From Marivirga lumbricoides (GTDB lineage: Bacteria; Bacteroidota; Bacteroidia; Cytophagales; Cyclobacteriaceae): a stretch of 64,000 nucleotides of DNA. The position numbers and the translations under genes are program-made. Where the stretch lies: NCBI RefSeq assembly GCF_014636295.1, contig NZ_BMEC01000011.1, positions 1 to 64,000 of the forward strand, written 5' to 3'. The notes below the pieces were generated by a model. The model did no database searches and was not told the DNA's origin. It saw only the letters and a program-made list of their open reading frames with translations. Positions within the stretch are counted from its first letter, which is position 1. Every line of letters begins with the position of its first letter. Below are positions 44,380 through 53,287 of the stretch, piece after piece.

Positions 44380-44772
44380 ATGAGTAACAAACCAATTATA
44401 GATTTGAAAGATGATTACATGGTAGTGACTGGTACTGGTGTAAGAAGAAACTTTATGGATATAATAGACGGAACTGTTAAAATTTATAATGCGGCAAAAG
44501 AATTAAATATTAGTAGAGTAATTGGCGACTATAGAAAAGTGAGATATGAAGTGGCCATGTCTGAAGCCTTTAATCTTGTACGATATTATGAAATGAAACT
44601 TCCTGATTTCTACAATATATCAATGGCTTCTGTATCAAACCCCAAGGATCTTGAAATAGCTAAGTTTTGGGAAGAACTTTGCAATAAGCGAGGATTTAAT
44701 GCAGCTGTCTTCACCGATTACAATTCAGCTGAAAAATGGATTTTAAATCAGCCGATCAATAAAATTACTTAA
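44380..44772 (+). CDS. Hypothetical protein, possibly STAS/SpoIIAA-like fold
   Basis: A 130-residue cytosolic protein, start ATG 44380 preferred over an in-frame TTG at 44368. It alternates strands and helices (YMVVTGTGVRRNFMDIIDGT; ISRVIGDYRKVRYEVAMSEA; ISMASVSNPKDLEIAKFWEE; FNAAVFTDYNSAEKWIL). The DYR segment, then a strand with S-x-x-x-P, and the closing F-x-D-x-x-x-A-x-x-W-L resemble SpoIIAA/STAS-like proteins, but I am not sure. It is convergent with the Lrp gene, 4 bases apart. Confidence 0.65.
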   Translation: MSNKPIIDLKDDYMVVTGTGVRRNFMDIIDGTVKIYNAAKELNISRVIGDYRKVRYEVAMSEAFNLVRYYEMKLPDFYNISMASVSNPKDLEIAKFWEELCNKRGFNAAVFTDYNSAEKWILNQPINKIT

Positions 44773-44776
44773 AACA

Positions 44777-45241
44777 CTATTCTTCTTCAAATAAAATATG
44801 CCGGTTAAGGTCCTCATTAATAGAAATAAACGATTCTGTATAATTTATTCCTTTAATTTTTAGGATTTTCTCTTCATAAATTGATCGGTAATGCTGGGTA
44901 TCTTTAGCATGTACTTTAACAAATAAGCCATATTTTCCGGTTATATGATGAATCTTTACCACTTCAGGAATAAGCTTCATACTTGCAATTACGCTTTGAT
45001 AATCTTCGCTTTTTGTTAAATGAATGAAAATAAAAACAGTTAATCCCCAGCCAATCTGCGAGTAATCTATATTTAAAGTGGCGCCTTTTACCAATCCCGC
45101 TTCACGCATTTTTTTCATGCGCAAGTTAACCGTGCCACTGGTCACTTTTATCTCTTTTGCTACTTCCGTATAAGCCATTTGAGCATTCTCCGAAAGTAAA
45201 GTTAAAATTTTTAAATCGATAGCATCAAGCTTCTTAACCAT
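44777..45241 (-). CDS. Lrp/AsnC-family transcriptional regulator
   Basis: A 154-residue regulator from ATG 45241. The N-terminal winged helix (LDAIDLKILTLLSENAQMAY, then RMKKMREAGLVKGATLNID) is followed by the RAM/AsnC effector domain (IFIHLTKSEDYQSVIASMKL, VHHITGKYG-like IHHITGKYGLFVKVHAKDT). Lrp proteins sense amino acids. It is divergent from the Tat aminotransferase gene across 371 bases and is a plausible regulator of it; that is inference. Confidence 0.92.
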   Translation of the reverse strand: MVKKLDAIDLKILTLLSENAQMAYTEVAKEIKVTSGTVNLRMKKMREAGLVKGATLNIDYSQIGWGLTVFIFIHLTKSEDYQSVIASMKLIPEVVKIHHITGKYGLFVKVHAKDTQHYRSIYEEKILKIKGINYTESFISINEDLNRHILFEEE

Positions 45242-45612
45242 TATCAAACTACTTTACGCAATACACAAGTTAACCAGGTTAAAATTTAACCCTACATTCT
45301 TTCTATTTATGTAAATGAAATAAATTTTGATTGATTTTTTAACCTTTTACAAAATAAAATTAAAAAAAAAAAAAATAAAATAATTTAACTATTTGTAAAA
45401 TATCAAAAATTAAAATTTGGATAAAGCGGGAAGAAGAAATTTAAAATATTTTATAAAAACCTGATAAAAATATACAATAAATCAACAAAATCAGAATTCA
45501 CTTCTATTTATAATTACATTTACCATAAAAGCAAAATTTTATATTGTCAAATCAACTATGTAAATTATCCCCTAGTTAAGCTAAAACATTAACAATAAGA
45601 GGATATATCATC
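45242..45612. other. AT-rich divergent region between Lrp and aminotransferase genes
   Basis: A 371-base region of very high AT content with a 13-base A run near 45362-45374 and several short A/T tracts. It probably holds both promoters and may be bent. No clear palindromic Lrp site or RNA gene was identified. Confidence 0.5.
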
Positions 45613-46806
45613 ATGAGTTTACAAAATATCAGCAGAAGAGATTGGTTAAAATCAGGAGCCCTTACCCTTGGCGGTCTGGCCCTGCTTCCTCAATTTACAT
45701 TTGGGGAAATGCCCAAAGCCAACTTAAAAATTGACAGGAATGGGGACTTCTTGTATAGTCCGTTTTTCAAGGAATATATTCACAAGCCTCTTTTAAAAAA
45801 AGAAGCGTTAAGAGCAAAGCTTAATGCTAATGAAAACCCCTATGGACCATCATCAAAAGCATTAGAGGCATTTAAAGGAGCTGCTGAACTGGGTAACAGA
45901 TACGCTTGGAGAGAGCTTTTTGATTTAATCGAGAAAATTGCTCATAAAGAAGGCGTGGCACCAGAAAACATTATGATGGGGCCTGGTTCCTCCGATCTCC
46001 TCGAAAAAATTGGCATTGTTTTGTTTTTAAATGGTGGAAATGTTGTTTCAGCTGATCCTTCCTACATGTCTTTAATACGAGTGGCTGAGGCAACCGGTGC
46101 AACATGGAAGGGTGTGCCTTTAAAAGACGACTGGTCGCATGACCTGGCTGGAATGGAGAAGGCTATCAATTCGGATACTAAACTGGTTTATATTTGCAAC
46201 CCTAACAATCCTACAGGCAGCATAACCGATAGTAAAAAACTGTTGGATTTTTGCTCAAGAGTTTCTGAAAAGGTGCCAATATTCATTGATGAGGCGTATT
46301 TAGAGTTCTTACCAAAGCAGGATCAGCAAAGCATGGTTTCTCTTATTAAAGAAGGGAAAAATGTTATTATAGCACGTACCTTCTCCAAAATTCATGGAAT
46401 GGCGGGCTTAAGAATAGGTTATATTGTAGCCCAGCCAGATACGCTTGATCAGGTTCAGAAAATAACACGGGGAGGCATGGGAATCAGCTACCCTACAATT
46501 TATGCAGCCTCAGCCAGTATGGACGATGCTGAGTTTCTTGCTATGTCTTATCATAAAAATACAGAAGCAAAGGAATTTGTATATAATAGCCTGGACAAGA
46601 TGGGAAAAACGTACGTTAAATCTTCTACAAGCTTTATTCTTTTTCCTATTGAGATGGAAGGCAAGAGCTTCCTTAAAAAAATGAGCGATCAGGGTGTTGG
46701 CGTTCGGTCTTTTGAAATAATGAATCAGAACTGGTGCAGGGTAAGCATGGGTACTTTAGAAGAAATGAAAATTTTCATCAACACACTTCAGAAGGTAATT
46801 GGGTGA
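45613..46806 (+). CDS. Tat-exported PLP-dependent aminotransferase (HisC-like)
   Basis: A 397-residue fold-type I aminotransferase. The N-terminus SRRDWLKSGALTLGGLALLP has the twin-arginine motif (RR at 8-9) and a hydrophobic core, indicating export as a folded holoenzyme. The catalytic domain has LNANENPYGPSSKALEAF, ICNPNNPTGS with the PLP Asn, DEAYLEF and the PLP-binding Lys in RTFSKIHGMAGLRIGY. It most resembles histidinol-phosphate aminotransferases, but export makes histidine synthesis unlikely. It may act on periplasmic amino acids or peptides. Confidence 0.88.
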   Translation: MSLQNISRRDWLKSGALTLGGLALLPQFTFGEMPKANLKIDRNGDFLYSPFFKEYIHKPLLKKEALRAKLNANENPYGPSSKALEAFKGAAELGNRYAWRELFDLIEKIAHKEGVAPENIMMGPGSSDLLEKIGIVLFLNGGNVVSADPSYMSLIRVAEATGATWKGVPLKDDWSHDLAGMEKAINSDTKLVYICNPNNPTGSITDSKKLLDFCSRVSEKVPIFIDEAYLEFLPKQDQQSMVSLIKEGKNVIIARTFSKIHGMAGLRIGYIVAQPDTLDQVQKITRGGMGISYPTIYAASASMDDAEFLAMSYHKNTEAKEFVYNSLDKMGKTYVKSSTSFILFPIEMEGKSFLKKMSDQGVGVRSFEIMNQNWCRVSMGTLEEMKIFINTLQKVIG

Positions 46807-46837
46807 TCCCCCTTTCACTATTGCTAAGTATGCCTCC

Positions 46838-46861
46838 CAATGAGGCCGTTTCCGCTCATTG
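46838..46861 (+). terminator. Hairpin after the aminotransferase gene
   Basis: CAATGAG (46838-46844) pairs with CTCATTG (46855-46861). A purine-rich rather than T-rich stretch follows, so termination is uncertain. Confidence 0.4.
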
Positions 46862-46946
46862 AAAAGAATATTATGCACTGTAGCTAACCAACTGAAAGTA
46901 AACACCTTAACAGACATCATTTATTATATTCAAAAATACAGTTAAA

Positions 46947-48104
46947 ATGAATTTAGCCATACAAAAATCTGTTGGCCTTCTGCTCCTTATAATTATCGGA
47001 TTTCTGTTACAAAAAAAGTTAGCGGGAAATGATAGTTTAAAAGGAGTAAAAGTAATTATTTTGAGCATAGCACTACCTGCTACAATATTTGTTGCACTTC
47101 TCAAAATAGAACTGGCTCAGGATCTTTTGTTACTTCCGTTGTTGGCTCTGCTCATGAACTTCTTATTATTTGGCAGTTCCTACATTGCTTTAAGTGCATT
47201 CGGAATAAAGAAGAATTCCTCTACAAGAAAAACTTTATTACTTCTACTCCCCTCTCTGGCCCCCGGGCTCTCTTGCTTCCCTTTCCTGATGGAATATTTA
47301 GGTGAAAATGAACTTGCCCTGGCTGCTTTAGCAGATGTCGGAAACAAAATATTTGTATTGATTTTCCTTTACCTATTAGCGGTTCACTGGTTTCACCAAA
47401 GGCAAAGCAGTTCCATTCAGCAAAATACGATGGCTAAAGTGAGAGGGCTATTATTGAGCATGATTAATGAGCCTATAAATGTGGTGATTATTATTGCGTT
47501 AATAATGTTAGGCTTTGGCTTTCAACTTAGCTCCTTCCCTGCTTTTCTGGAGAATGAAATTTTGAGATTAAGCAGCATAATGACCCCATTAGTACTATTA
47601 TTTATTGGAATGGCTGTTAAAATCAATTGGAAAGAGTTTAACCTGATATTTTTCCTTTTAAGCTGGCGTGCAGGTATTGCCTTTTGTTTAAGTGCCATAA
47701 TCGTTTTTTTAATGCCAGCACTATCCCCTTCACTTATTCTGCTATTGATTGTATTTCCTCAAAGTTCGTGCAGTTTCTGGCCATTTGCACATATGACTGC
47801 CATCAATAATATGGAAGAACATACACCTCCAAAAAATAAAACATTCAATACGCATTTTGGCTTATCAGTTTTGGCTTGTTCTTTACCCTTTTCAACTCTG
47901 TTGATTTTATGTGTCTTTTCATTTCAGAGTTTCTTTATTAATCCAATTTACTGTTTGTATGTTGGTGTTGCAATGCTTATTGTTTCATTCTTTCCTTTTT
48001 TCATTACTAAAATAGTTCATAAGAAAATCCCTCAATCATCCACTAAAGAAATCCCATTTTTCTCAAAGGCAGTTGATGCTATAGAGGCCAGAAAAGCTTC
48101 ATAA
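46947..48104 (+). CDS. AEC-type membrane permease
   Basis: A 385-residue protein with about ten hydrophobic segments. The start (GLLLLIIIGFLLQKKLAG), ILSIALPATIFVALLK with the helix-breaking Ala-Leu-Pro, and the repeat in the second half (IMTPLVLLFIGMAVKINWKE) match the auxin efflux carrier (AEC) fold. The region PQSSCSFWPFAHMTAI is unusual. The substrate is unknown. It follows the exported aminotransferase after 140 bases, so it may move a related amino acid or keto acid; this is inference. Confidence 0.72.
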   Translation: MNLAIQKSVGLLLLIIIGFLLQKKLAGNDSLKGVKVIILSIALPATIFVALLKIELAQDLLLLPLLALLMNFLLFGSSYIALSAFGIKKNSSTRKTLLLLLPSLAPGLSCFPFLMEYLGENELALAALADVGNKIFVLIFLYLLAVHWFHQRQSSSIQQNTMAKVRGLLLSMINEPINVVIIIALIMLGFGFQLSSFPAFLENEILRLSSIMTPLVLLFIGMAVKINWKEFNLIFFLLSWRAGIAFCLSAIIVFLMPALSPSLILLLIVFPQSSCSFWPFAHMTAINNMEEHTPPKNKTFNTHFGLSVLACSLPFSTLLILCVFSFQSFFINPIYCLYVGVAMLIVSFFPFFITKIVHKKIPQSSTKEIPFFSKAVDAIEARKAS

Positions 48105-48253
48105 ACTAAAGTCTGTGTAAAGAGGCTCTGTGCTCATTCCTATCTATTTATCTAACGACTCAGTCTGTAAAGAAGAGTAATTGGTCGAAAAGAAGAGGGG
48201 AAAGTATCTAATGTTGTAGTTTTTAGCGTATACATCAACATAATAAATATGTT

Positions 48254-48835
48254 ATGAAACTAACTGAAAATTTAATTGCTCCAATATTTAATGAGAAGGA
48301 TATCTTCGGAAGAAAAATTAATTTAGAAGAGTATAGAAATAAAAAAATCCTGATTGCATTTTTCAGACATGCAGGCTGCCCATTCTGTAATCTAAGAGTT
48401 CATGCATTAACAAAAGTGCATCAGGAATTGAAAGCAGAAGGTTTAGAAATGATTTTTTTCTTTGAATCTAAAGAAAACGTACTTTTGAGAAGTATATTTC
48501 ATAAAGAAGTTTCACCGATTCCTCTAATTTCAGATCCTAATAAAACCTGGTATGATGCGTACGGATTGGAATCTTCTACATCCAAGTCGACCATAAGCCA
48601 TATAACATCATTTGTACAAACTGCTTTTAAAGCTAAAATGGCAGGTTTACCTATGCACACAATGGCTGATGGAGAATCTATCAACACTATTCCTGCTGAA
48701 TTTTTGCTGGATAAAGACCTTAAAATAAAAAAAGTACATTACTCAAATAGTTTATCTGACAGATTAGACATTAATTTAATCAAACAGTTCGCTCAGGACA
48801 GCAATATATTTGAAGATAAATCCACTTCGAAATAA
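48254..48835 (+). CDS. Peroxiredoxin-like AhpC/TSA-family protein
   Basis: A 193-residue thioredoxin-fold protein without signal peptide. The redox motif is HAGCPFCNLRVHAL (about residues 38-51), a C-x-x-C rather than the T-x-x-C of typical peroxiredoxins. LISDPNKTWYDAYGLE and the later IPAEFLLDKDLKIKKVHYS follow the AhpC/TSA layout. Such C-x-x-C forms often act as thiol oxidoreductases. A strong terminator follows. Confidence 0.82.
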   Translation: MKLTENLIAPIFNEKDIFGRKINLEEYRNKKILIAFFRHAGCPFCNLRVHALTKVHQELKAEGLEMIFFFESKENVLLRSIFHKEVSPIPLISDPNKTWYDAYGLESSTSKSTISHITSFVQTAFKAKMAGLPMHTMADGESINTIPAEFLLDKDLKIKKVHYSNSLSDRLDINLIKQFAQDSNIFEDKSTSK

Positions 48836-48872
48836 ATCGCCTAATCATACCATCTACTTCAAATGAAGAATA

Positions 48873-48903
48873 AGCAACGATACATATTATTGTTGCTTTT
48901 TTT
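48873..48903 (+). terminator. Rho-independent terminator after the redoxin gene
   Basis: AGCAAC (48873-48878) pairs with GTTGCT (48892-48897), followed by a run of T residues. Confidence 0.8.
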
Positions 48904-49059
48904 ATTTAAATAATATTCTGAGAAAATTATAATAGGTCTATCTATTTAATTAGCTCCAACTCAATTTTAAATTATAATTCTTATATTTAAATTCATTGAT
49001 TTTTACACTGAAACAATAAATATTTTTAATACCCTTGATACAAGCTAAATTCGTGATGT

Positions 49060-50271
49060 ATGCGCTTTAAGTTGAAACAACTTGGTCCTGGGGTATTGGT
49101 TGCCGCGGCTTTTATTGGTCCGGGAACCGTCACAACAGCCACTATGGCGGGAGCCGGCTATGGCTACACTTTACTCTGGACCATCCTCTTTTCAATAGTC
49201 GCTACTATAATTTTGCAGGAAATGTCTGCCAGACTTGGAGTGATAACAGGCTTAGGAGTAGGTGATGCATTAAGGTTAAAGACCAAAAGTAAACCTTTTA
49301 AGTTGTTTACTTTTACTCTGGTAATTTTAGCTATTGTTTTAGGCAATGCAGCTTATGAGGCGGGCAACCTTTCTGGCGCTGTAATAGGATTTGAATTAAG
49401 CACAAAGGGATTTAAAGTCAATCCGCTCATCGTTTTATTAGCTCTAGTAACTTTTGCTTTATTATTTATTGGTAAATATAAGCTGATAGAAAGGTTTCTA
49501 ATTGGTCTTGTAGCGATTATGGGGATTGTATTTCTAATTTCAGCCATATTATTACAACCTGATATTTTCCAAATAATTAAAGGGCTCTTTACTCCTTCCA
49601 TCCCGGAAAATGGGACATTGATGATCTTAGGAATGGTAGGAACCACCATTGTACCCTATAATCTCTTCCTGCATGCCTCTTCCGTAAAGCAAAAGTGGAA
49701 AGGGGGCTCAAGTTTAAGCTCTGCACGTTGGGATACCATACTATCCGTAACACTAGGTGGAATAATCACTATGTGTATAATGATAACCAGTGCAGTTGCT
49801 TTTGAAGGACAAAATACAAAGATTAACGACCTCAATGATCTTTCCTTGCAGCTTCAACCAATATTAGGTACCTGGGCCACAGAATTTACAGCTTTTGGAT
49901 TTTTGGCTGCCGGTTTTTCTTCCACTATTACAGCCCCACTTGCAGCAGCTTATGCCACTGCTGAAATCATGGGTTGGAAAAATGGTTTCAAGAATATAAA
50001 GTTCAAATCCATCTGGATTTTCGTACTATTAACAGGTGTAGTTTTCTCATCGCTAGGATTTCGTCCTACTGCAGTGATATTTTTAGCGCAGGTAGCAAAT
50101 GGATTAGTACTTCCCATAATTGCCATTTACTTATTATGGGTCTTGAATGATAAAGAGATTATGGGTAACCATTCAAACTCCGGATGGGTTAATATAATAG
50201 GCATAGCAGTAATATTCATTACTGTTTTACTGGGAATAAAAGGTATAAATTCAGCCTTAGGATTGATTTAG
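49060..50271 (+). CDS. NRAMP-family transporter lacking the metal-binding motifs
   Basis: A 403-residue membrane protein with about eleven helices and the NRAMP fold. Helix 1 reads AAFIGPGTVTTATMAGAGYG, where canonical metal transporters have Asp-Pro-Gly-Asn; both metal ligands are replaced (Gly and Thr). Helix 6 reads GTTIVPYNLFLHASSV, where Met-Pro-His is expected. It is therefore unlikely to move Mn or Fe. It lies 3 bases before pxpA and the whole unit runs through pxpC. In Bacillus subtilis a related gene (ycsG) sits in the same cluster. Transport of 5-oxoproline or a related amino acid is inferred. Confidence 0.88.
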   Translation: MRFKLKQLGPGVLVAAAFIGPGTVTTATMAGAGYGYTLLWTILFSIVATIILQEMSARLGVITGLGVGDALRLKTKSKPFKLFTFTLVILAIVLGNAAYEAGNLSGAVIGFELSTKGFKVNPLIVLLALVTFALLFIGKYKLIERFLIGLVAIMGIVFLISAILLQPDIFQIIKGLFTPSIPENGTLMILGMVGTTIVPYNLFLHASSVKQKWKGGSSLSSARWDTILSVTLGGIITMCIMITSAVAFEGQNTKINDLNDLSLQLQPILGTWATEFTAFGFLAAGFSSTITAPLAAAYATAEIMGWKNGFKNIKFKSIWIFVLLTGVVFSSLGFRPTAVIFLAQVANGLVLPIIAIYLLWVLNDKEIMGNHSNSGWVNIIGIAVIFITVLLGIKGINSALGLI

Positions 50272-50274
50272 ATT

Positions 50275-51033
50275 ATGAAAGAAATAGATTTCAATTGTGA
50301 TGTAGGAGAAAGTTATGGTAATTTTAAAGTAGGAAATGATGAGGCTTTGATGCCTTTAATTAGCTCTTGCAATATAGCTTGTGGTTTTCATGGCGGAGAT
50401 CCTTTAACTATTGAAAAAACAGTAAAGTTAGCACTAAATAATAATGTACAAATTGGCGCACATCCCTCCTATCCTGATTTAATGGGTTTTGGCAGGAGAT
50501 ACATTCAACTGCCTATTGATGAGCTTCAGGCAGTGGTAAAGTATCAAATCTCATCTTTAAAAGGTATTACAGAGAGCCTGGGAGGAAAGCTCAGCTACGT
50601 CAAGCCTCATGGCGCTTTATACAATTCTATTGCCAACAATGAAGAAGAAGCTATAGCAGTAATAGAAGCTATTCTAATGCTTGATGAAGATTTAGCAATA
50701 ATGGGACTAGCAGGAAGTAAACTTGAAAATACAGCACAGAAAAAAAATATTAAATTTATAAAAGAAGGTTTTGCAGACCGCAACTATCTGCCAAACGGAA
50801 ACTTAGCCCCTCGTTCTGAAGAGGATTCTGTCATTTCCTCTGTTGAAGAGACAGTAGCTCAAATATTAGGTATAGTTGAGAAAGGGAAAGTGAAAACAGC
50901 TGAAGGTGAAATAGATTTATATGTTGATAGTATTTGCATCCATGGAGACAATCCTCTGGCTATTGAAATACTACAGGAAGTACATAATCTGGTTCATCAG
51001 CAACAATTGTCAATCAAAAAATTTACTATTTAA
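50275..51033 (+). CDS. pxpA: 5-oxoprolinase subunit PxpA (LamB/YcsF)
   Basis: A 252-residue member of the LamB/YcsF family. The start IDFNCDVGESYGNFKVGNDE and the block ISSCNIACGFHGGDPLTIEK are diagnostic, as are KPHGALYNSIA and FADRNYLPNGNLAPRSE. PxpA with PxpB and PxpC cleaves 5-oxoproline to glutamate using ATP. The stop overlaps the pxpB start by one base. Confidence 0.96.
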   Translation: MKEIDFNCDVGESYGNFKVGNDEALMPLISSCNIACGFHGGDPLTIEKTVKLALNNNVQIGAHPSYPDLMGFGRRYIQLPIDELQAVVKYQISSLKGITESLGGKLSYVKPHGALYNSIANNEEEAIAVIEAILMLDEDLAIMGLAGSKLENTAQKKNIKFIKEGFADRNYLPNGNLAPRSEEDSVISSVEETVAQILGIVEKGKVKTAEGEIDLYVDSICIHGDNPLAIEILQEVHNLVHQQQLSIKKFTI

Positions 51034-51746
51034 TGAAGTTGACTCAATATGGAAGCAATTCAATACTCATTCAGTTGAAGGAAGTAATTGATCCTGAAGT
51101 AAATGAGACCGTCTCCTGGCTTAATTCTAAACTGGAGATGATGCCTGAAATCGTGTATACTATCCCTGCTTACAATTCTGTTACTGCTGTTTTCAATCCT
51201 GGAAAAATCAGCTTTGATGTATTAAAGAATAGGATTAAATCATGGGAGAGCAAAGAAAAGAAAAACACAATCAGCTCCAAAGAACAAAGAAGCTTTCGCA
51301 TTCCTGTCTGCTATGAAGAGAAATTTGCACCTGATATGGAAGAAGTCTGTAGCTATACCAGTCTTACTTCAGAACAAATTATTTCCCTACACACTTCTAC
51401 TCCTTTCAAAGTTTATATGATCGGTTTTATCCCAGGCTTTCCGTACCTGGGGAAATTGCCAGATCAGCTTCGTTGTAAAAGAAAAGAAAACCCTCGAAAA
51501 CAGGTTCCTCAGGGCGCTGTTGGCTTAGCTGGATCACAAACAGGTATTTATCCTGCTCAGGCACCAGGAGGATGGCAATTAATTGGAAACTCTCCCGTTC
51601 CGCCTCTTAACTTAGCGGAGCAAAACCCATTTCTGTTTAGAATGGGAGACACTGTTCGCTTCTATCCAATTAGTGCATCGGAACATTCTACAATTGCCAC
51701 TGGCTTTTCTAAGGGACAAATTACTGAAAAAGAGTTTTATGAATGA
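51033..51746 (+). CDS. pxpB: 5-oxoprolinase subunit PxpB (KipI)
   Basis: A 237-residue KipI-family protein. It shows the typical start YGSNSILIQLKEVIDPEV and the strongly conserved MIGFIPGFPYLGKLPDQLRC (first 19 residues) followed by VPQGAVGLAGSQTGIYPAQA and PGGWQLIGNSP. Known in B. subtilis both as 5-oxoprolinase subunit and as inhibitor of the sporulation kinase KinA; only the enzymatic role is expected here. The 3' end overlaps pxpC by 8 bases. Confidence 0.96.
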   Translation: MKLTQYGSNSILIQLKEVIDPEVNETVSWLNSKLEMMPEIVYTIPAYNSVTAVFNPGKISFDVLKNRIKSWESKEKKNTISSKEQRSFRIPVCYEEKFAPDMEEVCSYTSLTSEQIISLHTSTPFKVYMIGFIPGFPYLGKLPDQLRCKRKENPRKQVPQGAVGLAGSQTGIYPAQAPGGWQLIGNSPVPPLNLAEQNPFLFRMGDTVRFYPISASEHSTIATGFSKGQITEKEFYE

Positions 51747-52608
51747 GATAGTGTTAACTTTTAAAAAACCAGGTTTACATACTACTGTTCAGGATTTAGG
51801 AAGATTAGGCTATCAAAATGTAGGCGTACCACTTGGTGGAGTATTAGACAGGCAAGCAGCAAAGAATGCCAATTACCTGGTAGGAAACCCGGAAAATACT
51901 CCCGTTTTGGAAATAACATTAATAGGACCTGAAATCACTTTTAACACTGATTGCGAGATAGCAATAACAGGCGCTAGTTTAAGTCCTCAACTAAATGACA
52001 GCTTAATTGGCAACCATCAATTAATTTCCATTAAGAAAAATGACGTTCTTTCATTTGGCAAGCCTGTTTCAGGTTGCAGGGCATATCTTGCAATTGCTGG
52101 CGAGTGGCAGGTTACAACATGGCTGGGAAGTGCCAGTGCCTCAAGTTTTTCACCTGAGCTACTTACTCCTGATAGTCTCATTAAAAAAGGCAGCACATTA
52201 TCTATACTTGCTGGTAAGAGCAAAACTAGCAGAAATAAGATAAACAAAAGAACGCCTCACGCTGACATTTTAAGGGTAAGGGTTGTTCCAGGGCCTGAAT
52301 TTGAAGGGTTTTCACGACTGACAATCGCTCACTTCTTTAGTGCTGGCCATATTATCACTCAGGATTCCAATAGAATGGGCTATCGCTTAGGCACTAAACT
52401 TAAAGGAGGCCCTGGTAATTATGAAATGATATCTTCAGGAATAATCCCTGGTACCATTCAAGTTACAAATGAATATAAACCCATTATTTTATTGGCAGAT
52501 GCCCAAACCACCGGGGGTTATCCACGCATAGCCAATGTTATTGAGGAAGACCTTGATAGCCTGGCTCAAATGAAGCCAGGCAGTGAACTGTGGTTTAGTC
52601 TGGCGTAA
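51739..52608 (+). CDS. pxpC: 5-oxoprolinase subunit PxpC (KipA)
   Basis: A 289-residue KipA-family protein, start ATG 51739 inside the end of pxpB; an upstream in-frame start at 51673 adds an unrelated tail. Diagnostic blocks are FKKPGLHTTVQDLGRLGYQN, VPLGGVLDRQAAKNANYLVG, QDSNRMGYRLGTKLKGG and ILLADAQTTGGYPRIANVI. It completes the PxpABC complex. The four-gene unit from the NRAMP-like gene through pxpC has gaps of 3, -1 and -8 bases and is surely co-transcribed. Confidence 0.95.
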   Translation: MNEIVLTFKKPGLHTTVQDLGRLGYQNVGVPLGGVLDRQAAKNANYLVGNPENTPVLEITLIGPEITFNTDCEIAITGASLSPQLNDSLIGNHQLISIKKNDVLSFGKPVSGCRAYLAIAGEWQVTTWLGSASASSFSPELLTPDSLIKKGSTLSILAGKSKTSRNKINKRTPHADILRVRVVPGPEFEGFSRLTIAHFFSAGHIITQDSNRMGYRLGTKLKGGPGNYEMISSGIIPGTIQVTNEYKPIILLADAQTTGGYPRIANVIEEDLDSLAQMKPGSELWFSLA

Positions 52609-52626
52609 AATAGTTTAAAGTAGCCA

Positions 52627-53154
52627 TTACTTCAATTTATCTGCAAATAGTCTCTTCAGTTTATCAACTTTTGGTTTGATAACAAAAGTACAGTAAGGTT
52701 GCTCCTGATTAAGCCTGTAAAAATCCTGATGATAGTCTTCTGCTTCGTAGAATGCTTCAAAAGGAACAATTTCTGTAACAATAGGATCATCAAAAATACC
52801 TGATTCATCAAGCTTTTTCTTCATATTCTCTGCAATACTCTTTTGCTCCTCATTATGATAGAGTACAATGGATCTATAATGAGTGCCTACATCTGCACCC
52901 TGGCGGTTCAATGTAGTGGGATCATGAGTTTGCCAAAAGACCTCTAAAATTTCCTCGTAACTAATTACTGAAGGATCAAAGCTTATTTGAGCAACTTCCG
53001 CATGCCCTGTTCTGCCAGTAACCACCTCTCTATAGGGTGGATTCTTAATAAATCCTCCTGAGAACCCTGAGGTTACTTTTTCTACTCCCTTTAACTTTCT
53101 CAGCACTGTATCAATGCACCAAAAACAACCTGCTCCTAATGTGGCTAATTGCAT
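52627..53154 (-). CDS. msrA: Peptide-methionine (S)-S-oxide reductase
   Basis: A 175-residue MsrA. The catalytic Cys is in GAGCFWCIDTVLRKLKGVEK (G-C-F-W motif near residues 8-11); YREVVTGRTGHAEVAQI, FWQTHDPTTLNRQGADVGTH and YRSIVLYHNEEQ follow the family. There is no signal peptide, so it acts in the cytosol. The final helix is shortened relative to resolving-Cys forms. Confidence 0.95.
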   Translation of the reverse strand: MQLATLGAGCFWCIDTVLRKLKGVEKVTSGFSGGFIKNPPYREVVTGRTGHAEVAQISFDPSVISYEEILEVFWQTHDPTTLNRQGADVGTHYRSIVLYHNEEQKSIAENMKKKLDESGIFDDPIVTEIVPFEAFYEAEDYHQDFYRLNQEQPYCTFVIKPKVDKLKRLFADKLK

Positions 53155-53229
53155 ATATTTCTTTATTCAATTAAATTCTAAAATGATTGCCTACCCAACT
53201 TCCTTTTAAAAATTAGGATAGTCGGAAAT

Positions 53230-53258
53230 AAAAAAAGGCTACTCCATGAGTAACCTTT
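53230..53258 (-). terminator. Terminator after the TPR gene
   Basis: On the minus strand AGGTTACTC pairs with GAGTAGCCT around a three-base loop and is followed by a T run. Confidence 0.8.
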
Positions 53259-53287
53259 ATTTTAAACGAATGTTTCAATAGCGGGCC

